A stretch of 8,781 nucleotides of DNA from Bacteroidota bacterium (GTDB lineage: Bacteria; Bacteroidota; Bacteroidia; Bacteroidales; B39-G9), in NCBI GenBank assembly GCA_003648455.1, contig QMPG01000118.1, positions 1 through 8,781 on the forward strand. The letters run 5' to 3'. Below the pieces are notes generated by a model. The model was not told the DNA's origin and did no database searches. It saw only the letters and a list, made by a program, of their open reading frames with translations. Both the position numbers and the translations under genes were made by a program. This document shows positions 1-5,638 of the stretch, piece by piece (within the stretch, counting starts at the first letter, position 1; each line of letters starts with the position of its first letter).

Positions 1-84
1 CAACAAATTTGGTGTTTTTTAAACCCCAAATTTGGGTACTTCTAATGCGGGGTTTACCGCTTTACTTTCCACTATCCATCGCTA
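1..84. repeat. Left copy of a window-flanking direct repeat with internal hairpins
   Basis: Positions 1-56 match 8662-8717 with two substitutions (positions 17 and 20), and 58-84 match 8755-8781 exactly. The right copy has 36 extra bases between these blocks. Two overlapping folds are visible. CAAATTTGG (4-12) can pair with CCAAATTTG (26-34), and this extends inward through G14/C24 and TTT/AAA with one mismatch. Alternatively TAAACCCC (20-27) can pair with GGGGTTTA (49-56). CCCAAATTTGGG (25-36) is also a perfect palindrome. No coding potential is seen. It is probably a dispersed intergenic repeat family, but only two copies are visible here. Confidence 0.85.
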
Positions 85-116
85 ATTCATGCAATTCACT
101 TCGTTTTTGCATGAAT
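85..116. repeat. 10-bp perfect inverted repeat next to the left repeat
   Basis: ATTCATGCAA (85-94) and TTGCATGAAT (107-116) are perfect inverted copies separated by 12 bases. The element directly follows the left flanking repeat. The window ends just where the right copy would continue into the same hairpin, so it may be part of the repeat unit. No U-run follows on either strand, so it is a poor terminator candidate. Its function is unknown. Confidence 0.6.
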
Positions 117-175
117 AAAGCGGATTAATATGTTAGCTTAATTTTTTTTTGAGGGTGTTTTTATTTAAAATTGTC

Positions 176-313
176 TCAAATTAATTCAATATTTTTACTT
201 TCGGCAATTTTTTTTATTGTCATTTTAATTTGTTTTACATATTCATCATCAATATTTGAGAGTAATATAAGATTCTGTGGTTTATCCTCAGTAGTTATTT
301 TTATGTATCCACC
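176..313 (-). pseudogene. C-terminal remnant of a paralogue of the 3193-3669 membrane protein
   Basis: Read on the minus strand, 313 down to 179 encodes 45 residues beginning GGYIKITTEDKPQNLI. They match residues 111-155 of the intact protein at 3193-3669 at 39 of 45 positions, and a TGA stop at 176-178 ends the frame. Upstream of the GGY the frame stays open for about a dozen codons with only weak similarity, then meets a stop. There is no start codon and no membrane segment, so this is a 3' fragment, not a gene. The substitutions relative to the intact copy show it came from a diverged paralogue rather than a recent duplication. The matching N-terminal piece is at 3006-3101, beyond the restriction-modification operon. 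Confidence 0.85.
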
Positions 314-568
314 GGTACTAAGTTTCGATAAAATTTTAAGTTTGAATCATTCACTGTAACATCTTGTTACTCCATCATTTTTATACATAATCTACTTTTT
401 TAGTGTAGACATTTTTCATGACGGGTCAGGTTACCATATAATGATTTGGCTAAGAGTAGTACGGGTTTTAATTACTACAATTTTCAATTTATTACTAATT
501 TCGTTGAATGCTAAATACCTCATATTCAGCACTAACCCCACAGTAAATATAGGTTTTGATAGGCATAG
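314..568. other. Gene-free stretch between remnant and restriction operon
   Basis: This segment lies downstream of the endonuclease stop and before the C-terminal remnant. No convincing gene is seen on either strand. It probably contains the left junction of the inserted restriction-modification module, somewhere near 314-350. A weak stem, TCTAC with GTAGA (around 391-409), is the only terminator-like structure seen and has no U-run. How the R-M transcript ends is therefore unclear. Confidence 0.4.
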
Positions 569-1345
569 TTATTTGAATTTTTCAAAGTATTTATCAATTT
601 CTTCTCTCATGTCAATACCAACTCTTTCAAAACAACCAAGTAAATCATTATAAGCATCTTCTCCACCTAAAAAGTCCCAAAATTCTTCTGCAACTTTTAA
701 TTCTTTATCCAAATCAAGCATTCCAGCCATTGTCCACCGACTATATGGTTTTGGTTCATAAGGATTGTAAGGGATAGCTATGAGTGTATTTATTTTTGCT
801 TTAGGATTTTCAGCCAAAACCGTTGCTGTCCATTCTAACAGAGTTCGTTTAAATTCCTTAAATCCGCCTTTGTTCGGTTTGGCTGTTTTTATATCAATCA
901 AATATATTTCACCATCATTGCGTTCAAGATAAACATCTACTCTTGTAGGTTTTATTGTTCGCATTTCACCTTTTTGACATACTTTTCTGATAATTTCAAT
1001 TTCTTTTTTTTTATCCGGTTTTTTGTTTGCCGTAGTCAACTCATCCATTATTTTTTGGATTTCATACTGTGCCTGTTCACTTATCTTTGTTCCTGATTTC
1101 ATTTGAAGTTTTGCAATTTTAAATCGGGTTGAAGCCAATAAAACTGCAACTGGCTCAAATATGGTTGTTCCAAAATTTGTATTTAAAGAATGAATAAAAG
1201 AATAGAGTGCAAGTCTGTCTTTTCCTAACAATCGTGTATGAAATGGCATAACCGCCGGTTCAGGATTGTAAGTTGCAAATCTTTTTCTAATACTTGATTT
1301 TATAGTTTCTTCAACTGATTGTATTTGTTGCTTAGATAAAGCCAT
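569..1345 (-). CDS. Type II restriction endonuclease, TdeIII/MjaII-like (probable GGNCC specificity)
   Basis: This 258-aa protein probably cuts double-stranded DNA at the site protected by the methyltransferase encoded just upstream. A PD-(D/E)xK-type nuclease core is visible. Asp137, in T-R-V-D-V-Y-L, is followed by strand I-Y-L-I and D151-I-K153, then a lysine-rich loop (PNKGG, 157-161). Glu64 in FEPVAVLLA is a plausible upstream helix acidic residue. The overall look matches my memory of the TdeIII/MjaII family, whose members recognise GGNCC. The specificity is inferred and not visible in the sequence. The start codon overlaps the methyltransferase stop by one base (TAATG), and an AAAGGAA Shine-Dalgarno lies about seven bases upstream, inside the methyltransferase gene. 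Coupled translation after the methyltransferase fits the need to protect the host first. Length and catalytic residues look complete. Confidence 0.8.
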   Translation of the reverse strand: MALSKQQIQSVEETIKSSIRKRFATYNPEPAVMPFHTRLLGKDRLALYSFIHSLNTNFGTTIFEPVAVLLASTRFKIAKLQMKSGTKISEQAQYEIQKIMDELTTANKKPDKKKEIEIIRKVCQKGEMRTIKPTRVDVYLERNDGEIYLIDIKTAKPNKGGFKEFKRTLLEWTATVLAENPKAKINTLIAIPYNPYEPKPYSRWTMAGMLDLDKELKVAEEFWDFLGGEDAYNDLLGCFERVGIDMREEIDKYFEKFK

Positions 1346-2922
1346 TATTTTTCCTTTAAATGAAATATTATTTCAGCGTAAGCTGATTTATTTTTTTCCG
1401 TTCTGTTTAAAACAGGTCGTTTATATTGATTTACAATTTTCATCCCTGCGTTTTCAGCAATTGTTGGATACATATTGTATTTATCATTTGCCACAAGAAA
1501 AATATCATAATTGTTTTGTAAATATTGCTTTGAGTTATTCAAAACTTGTGCAATTCCTTTAATATAGGAATTTATTGCTTCACGACCTTGTCCTTTATAT
1601 AACGGACCAATTTCCAATTCATCATTTCTTTTAAATCCAAACAAATCATAGGCATAAGCGTGTTGTTCGTGATAATTTATCAACCCAACATAAGGCGGAC
1701 TTGAAAATATTCCCTTAATTTTTTGTTTTTTAATCAACTTTGCAAAATCAGGTTTTTTTTTCCCCATTTCTGAAACAATATCAATATTTCTGGCATCTCC
1801 TTGTATGCATAATTGGTAGGTATCTGTTCGTAATGTGTCAAATTTTTTTAGTCTTTCAACTGTATCTTTGCTGTATCTTTGCCACCAAGAAAGCATTGAA
1901 AATAAAGGTTTACAAATTTTTCCGTGTTTACTGCAATAATATGTTGTTGTAACAGGTTCTTTTAAAGTTGCCAAATCAGCGTGTGTTGTTGCCCTACACG
2001 ACCTAATTGTTCTGCTTAAAATAATTGTTATGATTTTTTTTGTAGCAGGATTTTTTACTCTTTTTAATTGTTCAAAAGTAAAATCTATTTCATCTTTTAC
2101 CGGTTTTAGATACCATTTCTCAAGAAAGTTATTGGCTGTTTGTTGTTTTATAGTTAAGTTATATTTTTTTTTAAGATTGTTGAAAATTTTTAAAAATTCA
2201 TTCTCTTTTTGTGGTGTATATTCTTTATTATTTATTTCTTTATTTCTAACTTTTATTTTAAAATCCGGTGAAGGGAAATATTTTTTATTAAAAATATTCA
2301 ATTTTTCAAGTAATTCGTTTTCAAATTGAGTGTTATTATTTTTTTTTATAAAATCTTTTAATGCTAGAGTAATTCGTTGTAACTCTTTATTTAAATCATC
2401 AAAATCGACTTTACCGATTTTAACATTTGCAATTAAGGAATTAAAGGCAGATATATCAACCCCAATTGCGTGCATTCCCAATTCGTTTGCTTGAACCATT
2501 GTTGTGCCACTGCCAGAAAACGGGTCTAAAATAATATCATCTTTTTTAAAATAGGTTTCTTTTTTGAAATTATCGGTATGATTATCAAGAAAATACTCAA
2601 CTAATTGTGGTATAAATTTCCCTTTATATGGGTGTAATCTATGAACATGTTTTGTAGTGTCTTTCTCTTTTAAATTATCAAACGATAATGCCCAATTTAA
2701 GTCGTTTCCTAATTTTTTTCTCCAATCGGTTTCTCGTTGTCCGTTATAACTTTTATAGTAAGAAATTAAATCATATTTATTTACAGCAGTTGTACCGTTG
2801 TTACCATATTTTTTTACTTTTCCGTATTGAATTAGATATGAAATATTAGAAGTAGTTACATTCTTTTTTAAATGTTTACTTGCCCATTCACTTGCTTTTT
2901 TTATTGTTAATAATTCTGTCAT
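1345..2922 (-). CDS. Type II DNA methyltransferase (N4-cytosine/N6-adenine family) with N-terminal HTH-like domain
   Basis: This 525-aa SAM-dependent methyltransferase should protect host DNA from the endonuclease downstream. Residues 1-58 resemble a helix-turn-helix or excisionase-type DNA-binding domain (TIKKASEW, TSNISYLIQYGKVKKYG). A motif X-like segment, HPYKGKFIPQLVEYF (97-111), precedes SAM-binding motif I, DPFSGSGTT (133-141), and motif II, GVDIS (154-158). A long lysine-rich middle (about 170-400) probably holds target recognition and includes the characteristic CRATTHADLATL stretch (309-320). The catalytic motif SPPY is at 408-411. The order I, recognition, IV is alpha-like, and serine in SPPY is usual for N4-cytosine enzymes, which would suit a GGNCC system; N6-adenine cannot be excluded. 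It is the first gene of the operon, with an AAGGA ribosome site seven bases before ATG. Confidence 0.88.
   Translation of the reverse strand: MTELLTIKKASEWASKHLKKNVTTSNISYLIQYGKVKKYGNNGTTAVNKYDLISYYKSYNGQRETDWRKKLGNDLNWALSFDNLKEKDTTKHVHRLHPYKGKFIPQLVEYFLDNHTDNFKKETYFKKDDIILDPFSGSGTTMVQANELGMHAIGVDISAFNSLIANVKIGKVDFDDLNKELQRITLALKDFIKKNNNTQFENELLEKLNIFNKKYFPSPDFKIKVRNKEINNKEYTPQKENEFLKIFNNLKKKYNLTIKQQTANNFLEKWYLKPVKDEIDFTFEQLKRVKNPATKKIITIILSRTIRSCRATTHADLATLKEPVTTTYYCSKHGKICKPLFSMLSWWQRYSKDTVERLKKFDTLRTDTYQLCIQGDARNIDIVSEMGKKKPDFAKLIKKQKIKGIFSSPPYVGLINYHEQHAYAYDLFGFKRNDELEIGPLYKGQGREAINSYIKGIAQVLNNSKQYLQNNYDIFLVANDKYNMYPTIAENAGMKIVNQYKRPVLNRTEKNKSAYAEIIFHLKEK
1352..1355 (-). promoter_or_regulatory. 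Ribosome binding site for the restriction endonuclease
   Basis: On the minus strand AAAGGAAAAATAATG places an AGGA core about seven bases before the endonuclease ATG, inside the 3' end of the methyltransferase gene. It supports the chosen start and translational coupling. Such strong sites are absent from the neighbouring non-R-M genes. Confidence 0.6.
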
Positions 2923-2929
2923 ATTTAAT

Positions 2930-2934
2930 TCCTT
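2930..2934 (-). promoter_or_regulatory. Ribosome binding site for the methyltransferase
   Basis: The minus strand reads AAGAAGGAATTAAATATG, with an AAGGA core and a seven-base spacer before ATG. This decides the start at 2922. Confidence 0.65.
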
Positions 2935-2945
2935 CTTAAAAAAAA

Positions 2946-2978
2946 CAAAAATACAAGCAATTTGTTTTTTTACCTAAA
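2946..2978 (-). promoter_or_regulatory. Candidate Bacteroidetes-type promoter for the R-M operon
   Basis: TATTTTTG on the minus strand (2953-2946) is a full match to the TAnnTTTG -7 box. TTTAG (2978-2974) sits 20 bases further upstream, where a TTTG -33 element is expected, and is an imperfect match. Transcription would begin near 2939, giving a leader of under 20 bases that still includes the Shine-Dalgarno. Short AT-rich boxes can occur by chance. Confidence 0.4.
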
Positions 2979-3005
2979 TTTTATTTGTTTACTTTTTCAC
3001 TTACT

Positions 3006-3101
3006 CTAATGATGTCCAACACAAAGATAAACCATAATAAAAATACCTACGATGGAGATTAGCAAAAGATAAATTCCGAAAATTACTTGGAATTTTGATT
3101 T
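3006..3101 (-). pseudogene. N-terminal remnant of a paralogue of the 3193-3669 membrane protein
   Basis: On the minus strand 3101 down to 3009 reads KSKFQVIFGIYLLLISI and onward, ending at TAG (3006-3008). The intact neighbour has KSKTQLIFGIFLLLFSI at residues 13-29, and 13 of these 17 positions are identical. At DNA level the shared block around AATTTTCGGAATTT is obvious. The frame has a TAA just upstream of the first lysine and no start codon, and it ends after about 31 codons, within the first membrane helix. It is therefore a broken 5' piece. It lies directly downstream of the intact gene's terminator, as expected for a tandem duplicate, and its C-terminal partner piece is at 176-313. Confidence 0.8.
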
Positions 3102-3143
3102 TTAGTTTATCAATATATTAAACACTCTAAATTTAATAAAAAA

Positions 3144-3170
3144 AATAGAGATTCTATTAGAATCTCTATT
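3144..3170 (-). terminator. Rho-independent-type terminator after the small membrane protein gene
   Basis: AATAGAGATTCTA (3144-3156) and TAGAATCTCTATT (3158-3170) are perfect inverted copies with almost no spacer, so the real loop uses a few stem bases. A run of T follows on the minus strand, and T-rich sequence also follows on the plus strand. It starts 22 bases after the stop of the 3193-3669 gene and could act in both directions. Confidence 0.75.
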
Positions 3171-3192
3171 TTTATATATTTTTTTATTTCTT

Positions 3193-3669
3193 TTATTCAC
3201 TTTCAATTAATTCAATATTTTTACTTTCGGCAATTTTTTTTATTATCAATTTTATTTGCAACACATATTCAGAATCAATATTTGAGACGAAAATAAGATT
3301 CTGTGGTTTATCCTCAGTAGTTATTTTTATGTATCCACCACGAAATGTCAAATTTATTTTTTTAATATCTTTCCATAATATTTGTTTCTCTTTGTTTATT
3401 GTTTTTATTCGAATTTGTTCTTCATTAATGTGCACAAATGATTTGCGGCCCAAAAAATCATTTATTATGTACCCTTTTCCTTGTGCTATGAACATTAACC
3501 CAAATAAAAAATTTAGAAACATAAAAAGCCAAAAGTAGGAAGAAATGTGATATATTTCAAAAACGAGAGCAAACATAATTGATATTGAGAATAGTAAAAG
3601 AAAAATTCCGAAAATTAATTGAGTTTTTGATTTTTTATAATGTCCATATAGATTTTGATTGTATTCCAT
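3193..3669 (-). CDS. Small two-helix membrane protein with PH-like C-terminal domain, unknown function
   Basis: This 158-aa protein has a short hydrophilic start (about 1-16), two hydrophobic helices (about 17-38 and 44-63), and a cytoplasmic-looking tail (about 70-158). The tail has alternating strands (FVHINEEQIRIKT, KQILWKDIKKINL, YIKITTED, NLIFVSN) and ends in a lysine-rich helix. That layout resembles the bacterial PH-domain membrane proteins common in Bacteroidota; this is a fold-level guess, not a family match. No catalytic motif is seen. Two fragments of a diverged paralogue lie downstream at 3006-3101 and 176-313, so the gene was once one of a tandem pair. A TAATTTTG box (3716-3709) could be its -7 element, though no clear -33 is seen. 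There is no Shine-Dalgarno. It looks intact and has its own terminator. Confidence 0.8.
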   Translation of the reverse strand: MEYNQNLYGHYKKSKTQLIFGIFLLLFSISIMFALVFEIYHISSYFWLFMFLNFLFGLMFIAQGKGYIINDFLGRKSFVHINEEQIRIKTINKEKQILWKDIKKINLTFRGGYIKITTEDKPQNLIFVSNIDSEYVLQIKLIIKKIAESKNIELIESE

Positions 3670-3796
3670 AATTTATTTTTTAATAGTTTTTAATTAAATT
3701 CCTAAAATCAAAATTATAATTTATTTTATTTAAAAGAAATTAATTGTCTCTATATTTAAGTTCCCAAAGAATTAGTTTGACATAACTATAAAATAA

Positions 3797-3826
3797 AATA
3801 GAGACACACATTTTGGTGTCTCTATT
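3797..3826 (-). terminator. Terminator after the M49-like lipoprotein gene
   Basis: AATAGAGACAC (3797-3807) pairs perfectly with GTGTCTCTATT (3816-3826) around an eight-base loop. T-rich sequence follows on both strands. It begins 27 bases past the stop of the 3853-5490 gene. It shares the AATAGAGA/TCTCTATT outer stem with the hairpin at 3144-3170. Confidence 0.75.
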
Positions 3827-3852
3827 TTTAAAGTTATTTTTTTTAATATGGG

Positions 3853-5490
3853 TTAATAATACAATCCAATTACGTTTTTACCTTGAGAGAAAGTAACGTC
3901 AACAGGAATTCCTGCATTAGCAATTTTATCATGAGTTTTTTGTAATTCAGGATTTATTTTTCCGTATTTTTCAATAAGTTTGCTGGCTTCATCATAGTCT
4001 CCATTGCCTTGTATAATAAGTATTTTTTGAGATAGATCTGTAGTAGCTTTTTTCATATTATCAAAATCAATAATGTATTTACCGAATTTGTTTAATGAAA
4101 ATGCATGGTATTCATTAAAATAATTGTAGATAATAAGGTTTGCTATAGCTTGAGAGTTTGAAGCTCCAAATCGAACAGAACGAATTATGTCTGACATAAA
4201 TGTAATATAATTATCCATTAAATTTTTATCATTTAATATACCACCCATTTCTTGGAGTTTTGTAATAAAGAAAAGACTAAGAATATTTGATTTTAGTTCA
4301 TTTGCAATATTATATTTTTCTCTAAGAGCTTGTTTTACTGACCCTCTGTTATTAATTGTATTTGTCATTCCCAGACAGTTTCCAACCTCATAAAACATTG
4401 ATATTTCAAAGAAAGAATCAAATTTTACATGACTAAGTTGATCAGCATCAATAACTACATTGCTTATTGGTTTTAAGATTTTTTCAAATTTGGCTTTCAT
4501 TACATTCTTAAATTCTAATTTGCGACTTCCTTTATTGTAACCTTCTTGTCCAACAAAAGGATAAACAATAGATATTTTTTTACTGCCTGTATTGCAATTG
4601 CCGGCAGCATATACTAAATCATAAACACAAATATCTGAATTAATTTCAGGGATTTCTTTTTTATATTTTGCATCTACAGGAAGCATTTTCTGTAAATCAG
4701 GCAAAATATTTGTAAATTTTTTAAGTTTCGCAGTCCAATTATTATCTTTAATTAGAACAAAAGCTTCATAAGATGCTTTTGCACCCAGCAGAAGGTCTTC
4801 ATATGTTTCGATAGGACCAATAATTATGTCAATATTATTGTCGAGCATCTCAATCCAAGCAATGTCGCTTGCAAGATAATCGTCTGTTTTTATTGCTTTT
4901 GCACGAAGTTGTAGGTAGTTTTTTAAATTTTTATTTTCTGACTTGGAGGCAGCTTTATTTAGAATTTCAGAAATTTTATTAACATTATTTTTATAGGCTT
5001 TGTGGTAAGGAATTGTTACCAGATTCCCGTCTTTTTTCCGCCTTATAATTGTGTACATGCTATACTTATCATCAGAATTTAATGCGTCAAATTCCCAAAA
5101 AGTCATGTTTGAAGGATAAAAACGTGCGCCTACAGGTTTTATCCCATATTTTTCGATAAAAGGTTTGTTTCCATCCAATCTGTCCCAAGTACCATAATTA
5201 ATTAGTGCGAATTTTTTTAAATCTTTGTCTTTTATCTCGTCAATAAGTTTTTCTTTATTTCCAAAAGACTGCTTCCAGAAAATATTGTCAGCATATTTTG
5301 CAGCATCAATAAACAATCCTAGCATTTCTTTTTCTTTTTTACTTAAAGAACTTATATCCGATGTAAGTTTTACTTCAACATATTCAGATAGCTTTTTATT
5401 TATATCTGTAGAAACATCTTCATCTTTTATTGTTTTTTTACAACTAATAATTGATAGAGAAATTAAAAGAACTAAAATTTTTTTTGACAT
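3853..5490 (-). CDS. M49 (dipeptidyl-peptidase III-like) family lipoprotein with degenerate zinc site, probable pseudoenzyme
   Basis: This 545-aa protein has a lipoprotein signal (hydrophobic 5-16, lipobox SIIS-C17), so it is probably anchored in the cell envelope. Family features include GPIETYEDLLLGAKASYEAF (225-244), KNVMKAKFEKILKPI (328-342) and HVKFDSFF (354-361), as in the short M49 metallopeptidases of Bacteroidota. Active relatives carry HExxH or HExxGH next, followed by an E-E motif supplying the third zinc ligand. Here the site reads Y367-E-V-G-N371-C-L-G, so both histidines are lost while Glu368 remains. The later motif reads N397-E398-L-K-S-N402, keeping one Glu. Where relatives have AHG near the C-terminus, this one has S446-Q-A. 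The frame is otherwise open and full length. It probably cannot bind zinc normally and may bind peptides or act in a structural role. It is monocistronic, with no Shine-Dalgarno. Confidence 0.8.
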   Translation of the reverse strand: MSKKILVLLISLSIISCKKTIKDEDVSTDINKKLSEYVEVKLTSDISSLSKKEKEMLGLFIDAAKYADNIFWKQSFGNKEKLIDEIKDKDLKKFALINYGTWDRLDGNKPFIEKYGIKPVGARFYPSNMTFWEFDALNSDDKYSMYTIIRRKKDGNLVTIPYHKAYKNNVNKISEILNKAASKSENKNLKNYLQLRAKAIKTDDYLASDIAWIEMLDNNIDIIIGPIETYEDLLLGAKASYEAFVLIKDNNWTAKLKKFTNILPDLQKMLPVDAKYKKEIPEINSDICVYDLVYAAGNCNTGSKKISIVYPFVGQEGYNKGSRKLEFKNVMKAKFEKILKPISNVVIDADQLSHVKFDSFFEISMFYEVGNCLGMTNTINNRGSVKQALREKYNIANELKSNILSLFFITKLQEMGGILNDKNLMDNYITFMSDIIRSVRFGASNSQAIANLIIYNYFNEYHAFSLNKFGKYIIDFDNMKKATTDLSQKILIIQGNGDYDEASKLIEKYGKINPELQKTHDKIANAGIPVDVTFSQGKNVIGLYY

Positions 5491-5583
5491 GGCTTTAGTT
5501 TTTAGTTAATATCTAGTTAAATTTAAGAAAAAAATCAATCAAAATCAATTTTTTTTTCGCTATGAAATGTCTAAATAACAGAG

Positions 5584-5623
5584 CATAAAAAAAGAGTAAG
5601 TTTAAGCTTACTCTTTTTTTATG
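5584..5623 (-). terminator. Strong hairpin terminator after the TPR protein gene
   Basis: CATAAAAAAAGAGTAAG (5584-5600) and CTTACTCTTTTTTTATG (5607-5623) form a perfect 17-bp stem around the loop TTTAAG. The A/T outer stem supplies a seven-base U-run on either strand. It starts 16 bases beyond the stop of the 5639-6331 gene. Confidence 0.85.
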
Positions 5624-5638
5624 AAATTTTAGTAACGT

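Larger units (their letters stand above)
314..3005 (-). other. Probable inserted restriction-modification module
   Basis: The two R-M genes and their flanks occupy the space between an N-terminal fragment (3006-3101) and a C-terminal fragment (176-313) of one paralogous gene, in the right order and orientation. About 72 codons of that gene, equivalent to residues 39-110 of the intact copy, are not recognisable. This suggests the module arrived by a deletion-insertion. No transposase, integrase or clear target-site duplication is seen. The borders are approximate, because the edges of the inserted DNA cannot be told from decayed gene sequence. Inferred from the fragment layout. Confidence 0.6.

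Noticed and set aside
171..359. Plus-strand open frame of 62 codons with a hydrophobic start
   Set aside because: It is antisense to the C-terminal remnant at 176-313, whose minus-strand frame matches a real neighbouring protein at 39 of 45 residues.
389..411. Terminator for the R-M operon
   Set aside because: The stem is only five base pairs (TCTAC/GTAGA), no U-run follows on the minus strand, and it lies more than 150 bases past the stop.
441..653. Plus-strand open frame of 70 codons
   Set aside because: It overlaps the 3' end of the endonuclease gene on the opposite strand and has no ribosome site or recognisable protein features.
1740..2329. Two plus-strand open frames within the methyltransferase region
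   Set aside because: Both lie wholly antisense to the methyltransferase, and their Phe/Leu-rich sequences reflect its lysine-rich complement.
3329..3538. Plus-strand open frame opposite the small membrane protein
   Set aside because: It is antisense to an intact gene that has paralogous remnants in the same frame.
4360..4410. Sequencing error or frameshift as the cause of the altered M49 zinc motif
   Set aside because: Two separate substitutions in an otherwise open frame, plus changes at other conserved positions of the protein, are hard to explain by a read error.
5225..5509. Plus-strand open frame of 94 codons opposite the start of the M49-like gene
   Set aside because: It is antisense to the lipoprotein's signal and N-terminal region; its Ser/Phe-rich composition is that of a shadow frame.
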